Source of the DNA: Setomelanomma holmii
Taxonomy: Eukaryota; Ascomycota; Dothideomycetes; Pleosporales; Phaeosphaeriaceae
Assembly (NCBI GenBank): GCA_010015745.1
Contig: ML978242.1
Location: 1 to 64,000, forward strand
DNA length: 64,000 nucleotides
Direction of reading: 5' to 3'
Under the pieces are notes generated by a model. The model had not been told where the DNA came from and made no database searches. It worked only from the letters and a program-made list of their open reading frames with translations. Each line of letters opens with the position of its first letter. Positions within the stretch are counted from its first letter, which is position 1. The translations under genes were made by a program, and so were the position numbers. Shown piece after piece: positions 59,554-64,000 of this stretch.

Positions 59554-62500
59554 ATGTCGGAGAGCGACGACTACGGCGACGAACTCGACGATACTGAGTT
59601 TCTCAACGTCGCCACGAAAGCAGAGAAGGAAAACACACCAGCATTCCAAGCGTCGCTACGGCCAACCAAGCGACGCAAGATCGGCACAGGAAATGAGGGG
59701 ACCGTTTCCATTCCGCAAAAGCAGCAGGCTCGAAGGCGTCCTGTCGTCTCGTCCGATGACGACGAGCACGATGGTGTAACTGACCGTACGCTGTCAGGCA
59801 CAGGCAGCAGGAGTGTATCACCAGCAAACCGCAGGACGTCAACCACATCTCGCAACCAAAAAACTCGTCAGGCTCATCATGGCGAGAGTGATGCGCACGA
59901 TGACGTGTCTCCTGCCAAAGAAACGACTGCGCAAAAGAGGAAGAACCGCATCCATGTGCCCACGACAAATTTGGATATGACGGATGTTTTCTTCACCCAG
60001 CCGCCGCAAGAGCACTCACCGCCCTGGAAGCCTCGTGGAGCGATATGGGCGAAGCAAGTGGCAACCATTGGGGTGCACCGACCCTCAGAGCCTATCAAGT
60101 GGACCGGCCTGGATGCAATGAAGACCATGTCTTTGCCTGGTAGACAATCGATTTCGTCTCGACCAAAACCACAAGCACCGCCATCACCTGCAAGATCTGA
60201 ATCGTCCTTACGTGATGAGGATTCTCCCAGACTGCCTGCGGTGGACCCTGCCGCAAACGCCTATGACTTTACGCAAGACCTGGCTGATTTGCCTTCTGAT
60301 GCGTTTGCATCCTCTTCCTCTTCGCCGCAGAAGCAGGACGCGGAGGTTGCTGTGGTGGGAGCTCGGAAGCGAGTTGTTGCTCCCCAGACCGGTCTACGTC
60401 AGACAACGCTTTTTGGCAGGCAAGGTGTCGATGGAGAAGTTCCAACCTCACAAGTGAACAAGCGGTACAATTTCATCATGGACCAGAAGCAAGAACCGCC
60501 TACACACCACAAACTGGATACCGAAGCAATCAAGACGTGGGTGTACCCGACGAATTTAGGGACGATACGTGACTATCAATTCAACATTGTCCAACGGAGT
60601 CTGTTTAATAATCTCCTTGTCGCTCTGCCGACTGGTTTGGGAAAGACTTTCATTGCCGCCACCATTATGCTGAACTGGTTCCGCTGGACGACTGACGCGC
60701 AGATCGTGTTCGTTGCGCCCACCAAGCCTCTCGTTGCTCAGCAGGTTGAGGCATGCTTCAACATCGCAGGCATACCTCGATCGGCTACGACAATGCTTAC
60801 AGGAGGGGTGTCACCCGCTCTGAGATCAGAGGAATGGAAGGACAAGCGAGTGTTCTTTATGACTCCCCAGACCCTGCTGAATGACCTCAAGCACGGATAC
60901 GCAGACCCTAAGAAGCTTGTTCTTCTAGTCGTGGACGAGGCTCATCGTGCAACCGGCGCCTACGCATACGTTGAAGTAGTCAGCTTCTTGCGTCGCTTCA
61001 ATCAGAGCTTCCGCGTTCTTGCTCTGACCGCCACTCCAGGCGCGGATGCGGAATCTGTTCAGAAGGTCATTGATGGCCTGGACATATCTAGAGTCGAGAT
61101 CCGTACGGAAAATTCCATGGATATCTGCAGCTATGTTCACCAGCGCAGCATCGAGAAGCACGTCTTCCAAAACAGCGACGACATGGAAATGTGCATGGAT
61201 CTTTATAGTCAAGCCCTCCAACCTCTTGTCAATACTATTGCTGGGTTGAATGCGTACTGGAGCAAGGATCCGCGCGACTTGACACCGTACGGCTGCCAGC
61301 AGGCTAAGAAGAAGTGGTTCCTTGAAGCAGGTCGCAACGCAAATCGAGGAGTACAGTCCATCGTCCACACTGTGTTCTCCATACTTTCGTCCATATCGCA
61401 CGGAATGGATCTCTTAAAGTATCATGGCATGGGACCATTCTATGTCAAGTTGAAAGGATTCAAAGAGGACAGCGAGAAGACGAAGTCCAAGTACAAGAAG
61501 CAGATCCTGGAGAGTGATGCCTTCAAGAAGCTCATGGTGCGCCTGCAAGGTTGGGTCACAGACGAGAACTTCGTAGGTCATCCAAAGCTCGAATATCTAC
61601 AGCAAGTGATACTGGATCACTTTGTCAACGCTGAGAACGGGGACAATGCTGAGGGCGCACCACCTTCGCAGACCAGGATCATGGTCTTTGCGCACTTTCG
61701 CGACAGCGCTGAGGAGATCAGTCGTATCCTAAAGCGTCACCATCCCATGATTCGACCTCGGGTGTTCGTAGGACAATCCACGGGAAAGAACTCGGAAGGC
61801 ATGAGTCAAAAAGAGCAGCTCGAGGTGATCGAGCAATTCAAATCAGGCACATTCAATACGCTCATCGCGACCTCTATTGGAGAAGAAGGTCTCGATATTG
61901 GCGAAGTCGATCTGATCATCTGCTATGACTCGAAAGCTTCACCGATTCGTATGCTGCAACGAATGGGACGTACTGGCCGCAAGCGCGAAGGCAAGATTGT
62001 CATGCTCCAGATGCAAGGCAAGGAAGAGAACGATGCGAACAAAGCGAAAGACAGCTACGAAAGGATGCAAGAGTTGATTGCCAAAGGTAGTCACTTCTCA
62101 TTCCATGACGAGATCTCACGCAGGATTCTTCCGCCAGATGTCAAGCCGGTTGTTGACCGTCGCGTCGTGGACATACCGCTGGAAAACTCTCAGCAGGACT
62201 GGCTGCCAGAGCCGAAGAAGCGCGGCCGGATGAAGAAACCTCCGAAGACGTTCCACATGCCCGATGGGATTCTTACGGGATTTGTTACCGCAGGTTGCAT
62301 GGACGAAGAGATTGTGCCCAACTCGCGCAAAGAGAAGGTTACTGCTCCAGTCTATCCGAGCGAAGAGCTGTTTGAGATACCACCTCTGGAGTCAGTATTG
62401 CTCAATGACACTACCACGAAAGATCTTGAGAGGCGCTTCCAGACGGTCTTTGATGACGATGATGCTCCCATGGTTAATGGCCTGGACTACAGTCGACATC

Positions 62501-63477
62501 CTGAGCGCCAACGAATGTTATCGCAACCACAACTCCTGTCCGCACCAGGGCGTGCATCTCGTGCATTGGTCAACACGATGCAGCGCATACACGCCATAAA
62601 TGCTGAGCGACTGGACAGGTTCAAGGAGCTTCTGCATCACTCTGATTGCGAATCTGGCCCGGATAATGACATGCTTGCATCTAACACAGAAACAAGACCA
62701 GTGATACGCGAGGACATGTGGGCGGACGATGATGATCCTGGATCTCAAGTAAAACCCGTTGCAAAAGCGAAGAGCAAGCCAGGTCCGAAGGCCAAGCCGA
62801 AAACAGCGCCCAAGTCAAAAGCGCCGCTTAAACCAAAGGCTTCACCCAAGCCAAAGCAAGTTGCCAAAGCTCCCACGCCACGGGGACGGCCACGAAAAAG
62901 CACAACAGCAGCTCAAACTCCAAAACGTCAGTCAAAGGACAACAGTGAGACGCCTCGCACCAAGACTCCCAACTGGCGTGACTCTGGTCTGGCAGAAGAA
63001 GGCGATGCCTCTTCACCACCACCAACAGACCCTCGCTTCCACATTGCGTCGCAGGCAGACACCATAGGATCTGATGACACCATCGGCGAGGACGAACCGC
63101 AAGACACGCAAGCCTACAAGCTAGACTCGGAACTCGCGAGTTTTATTGTTGAAGATGGCGAGGATGTAGATGCTCTGACGTCTAGTCTTCCAAGTCTTGA
63201 CATGTTTGGTGTCGGTAAGGGCACCCAAGCTATCGTCAAGGCTGCTCGACCAAAGAGGCCCCCAAAGGCTGCGAAGATCTTTACCAGTGATCCTACTGAC
63301 GACGACGCCGTGGTCAGCAGTGACAGCGATGAAGATGTGCCCCCGGTCAAGCCTGGAGCAGGTGCCAGCAAAAAGTTGGCCTTCGTGGTAGGGTCAGCTT
63401 CTGGGGACGAAGACGCGCCTGTCGTTCCTAGACAGAGGGCACGAAGGGTTATTGACGACGATGAGGATGACGAGTAA
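59554..63477 (+). CDS. MPH1: Mph1/FANCM-family DNA helicase
   Basis: Unwinds D-loops and remodels stalled forks; Fanconi anaemia M orthologue. A single exon of 1307 residues. The N-terminus is acidic and Ser-rich, with a clamp-like QTTLFGRQ near residue 288. The helicase core has motif I (LPTGLGKTFIAATIM, about 355), Ia (APTKPLVAQQ), II (VVDEAHRATGAYAYVEVV, DEAH at about 459), III (LTATPG), then a long helical insert typical of FANCM/Hef, motif V (ATSIGEEGLDIGEVDLII) and VI (QRMGRTGRKREGKI, about 801). The C-terminal third is disordered, with a Lys/Pro-rich AT-hook-like stretch (PRGRPRKS) and an acidic end (DDDEDDE). Length fits the family. The start is the first ATG. Confidence 0.95.
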   Translation: MSESDDYGDELDDTEFLNVATKAEKENTPAFQASLRPTKRRKIGTGNEGTVSIPQKQQARRRPVVSSDDDEHDGVTDRTLSGTGSRSVSPANRRTSTTSRNQKTRQAHHGESDAHDDVSPAKETTAQKRKNRIHVPTTNLDMTDVFFTQPPQEHSPPWKPRGAIWAKQVATIGVHRPSEPIKWTGLDAMKTMSLPGRQSISSRPKPQAPPSPARSESSLRDEDSPRLPAVDPAANAYDFTQDLADLPSDAFASSSSSPQKQDAEVAVVGARKRVVAPQTGLRQTTLFGRQGVDGEVPTSQVNKRYNFIMDQKQEPPTHHKLDTEAIKTWVYPTNLGTIRDYQFNIVQRSLFNNLLVALPTGLGKTFIAATIMLNWFRWTTDAQIVFVAPTKPLVAQQVEACFNIAGIPRSATTMLTGGVSPALRSEEWKDKRVFFMTPQTLLNDLKHGYADPKKLVLLVVDEAHRATGAYAYVEVVSFLRRFNQSFRVLALTATPGADAESVQKVIDGLDISRVEIRTENSMDICSYVHQRSIEKHVFQNSDDMEMCMDLYSQALQPLVNTIAGLNAYWSKDPRDLTPYGCQQAKKKWFLEAGRNANRGVQSIVHTVFSILSSISHGMDLLKYHGMGPFYVKLKGFKEDSEKTKSKYKKQILESDAFKKLMVRLQGWVTDENFVGHPKLEYLQQVILDHFVNAENGDNAEGAPPSQTRIMVFAHFRDSAEEISRILKRHHPMIRPRVFVGQSTGKNSEGMSQKEQLEVIEQFKSGTFNTLIATSIGEEGLDIGEVDLIICYDSKASPIRMLQRMGRTGRKREGKIVMLQMQGKEENDANKAKDSYERMQELIAKGSHFSFHDEISRRILPPDVKPVVDRRVVDIPLENSQQDWLPEPKKRGRMKKPPKTFHMPDGILTGFVTAGCMDEEIVPNSRKEKVTAPVYPSEELFEIPPLESVLLNDTTTKDLERRFQTVFDDDDAPMVNGLDYSRHPERQRMLSQPQLLSAPGRASRALVNTMQRIHAINAERLDRFKELLHHSDCESGPDNDMLASNTETRPVIREDMWADDDDPGSQVKPVAKAKSKPGPKAKPKTAPKSKAPLKPKASPKPKQVAKAPTPRGRPRKSTTAAQTPKRQSKDNSETPRTKTPNWRDSGLAEEGDASSPPPTDPRFHIASQADTIGSDDTIGEDEPQDTQAYKLDSELASFIVEDGEDVDALTSSLPSLDMFGVGKGTQAIVKAARPKRPPKAAKIFTSDPTDDDAVVSSDSDEDVPPVKPGAGASKKLAFVVGSASGDEDAPVVPRQRARRVIDDDEDDE

Positions 63478-63557
63478 CGACCGAAGGGCGCTGCAGCACT
63501 TGCATGGCATAGAGTCCATCACAAAGATAATTAACCAATAACATTCACCAAGGATGA

Positions 63558-64000
63558 TCAGTCGAATTGTTTCCAATATTCAGGCACGAAGCCATCGATG
63601 TGCTGTGTGTAGGGCTCGCCAGCCTTGACCCATCCCTTTATGCCACCACCTAGAGTGAATGACTGTACTTGGTTCTCTCCTACCTCCTCAATATAATCTG
63701 CAAACCAGCCAGAACACCTGGGACCCCGACCATTTGATGATCCTGTAGCATAGTCAGTTCGTCCTAAAACACAACCACTCAACATGATATGTGCAACATG
63801 TACTCTTCGTGCTACGTGGGCTTGCTCACGCCATTTGCACACCATAGGTGATTCCAACAACACCACCATGACATTGACTCAAAGCAGACCTACCACAATA
63901 GAAAGCGACATTTTTAATACCAGCTCGTCTACACAAGTCGTACAGCACCGCACGATTCATATAGAAGGAATGCGCAGGCAAGTTGATACTGCCTTTGATG
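63558..64000 (-). CDS. Rhodanese-domain protein, 5' part beyond the window
   Basis: Partial. The visible exons are 64000-63894 and 63742-63558. The first reads INLPAHSFYMNRAVLYDLC and then NVAFYC; the splice (intron 63893-63743) makes the active loop CGSSNGRGPRCSGWFADY, where the Cys and the Arg six residues on form a CX5R-type pocket as in rhodanese/Cdc25 and arsenate-reductase-like enzymes. The C-terminus ends in YTQHIDGFVPEYWKQFD. A sulphur-transfer or phosphatase/arsenate-reductase activity is possible; the sequence does not decide. It is convergent with MPH1, 80 bp away. Confidence 0.75.

Overview
The window is nuclear DNA of a filamentous ascomycete, most likely a Dothideomycete. The evidence is split genes with short introns (about 45-60 bp, GT...CTAAC...YAG), gene families typical of moulds (2EXR proteins, DUF3712, RCR, SntB/Snt2, MyoA-type myosin, Mph1), and a pogo-type transposon broken by stop codons without frameshifts, as repeat-induced point mutation (RIP) would do. 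The species cannot be named from the sequence alone.

Layout. 1-4.5 kb is an accessory, repeat-rich end: a RIP-damaged transposase, one intact and two decayed copies of a 2EXR-type gene in a tandem duplication, and a ~150-bp degenerate tandem repeat. 4.5-22.9 kb carries four minus-strand core genes: SIN3 corepressor, an intracellular GH3 beta-glucosidase, class I myosin and a polo kinase. 23-34.6 kb holds an OPA3-like gene, a weak hypothetical ORF, a DUF3712 membrane protein, a G-patch protein, ORC3, 3-hydroxyanthranilate dioxygenase with a mitochondrial-looking leader, and a Ctr copper transporter. 35.8-40.4 kb has a fumarate reductase/cytochrome b5 fusion and a Cdc1/Ted1-type metallophosphoesterase. 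40.4-43.6 kb has no gene and is filled by about 24 co-oriented copies of a short motif. 43.6-55.1 kb carries alanyl-tRNA synthetase, a conserved unknown protein, an RCR protein and the chromatin protein Snt2. 55.1-58.5 kb is a gene desert. 58.5-64 kb holds a secreted GPI-type CX3C protein, the Mph1/FANCM helicase and a truncated rhodanese gene.

Most genes are unrelated housekeeping genes; no biosynthetic cluster is visible. Two chromatin regulators (SIN3, Snt2) and two genome-maintenance genes (ORC3, MPH1) lie in the window, but nothing shows they are co-regulated. Exon joins were chosen by splice signals, reading-frame phase and family similarity. All coding totals came out as whole codons, but single-base boundaries were worked out by hand.

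The most unusual object is the array at 40.58-43.47 kb between two convergent gene ends: an 18-bp core (GCTAGGAATTGCAGTGCA) repeated about every 120 bp on one strand with unrelated spacers. A similar motif, reversed, recurs about every 150 bp at 1.95-2.41 kb and once near 1.06 kb, so it may be a dispersed family.
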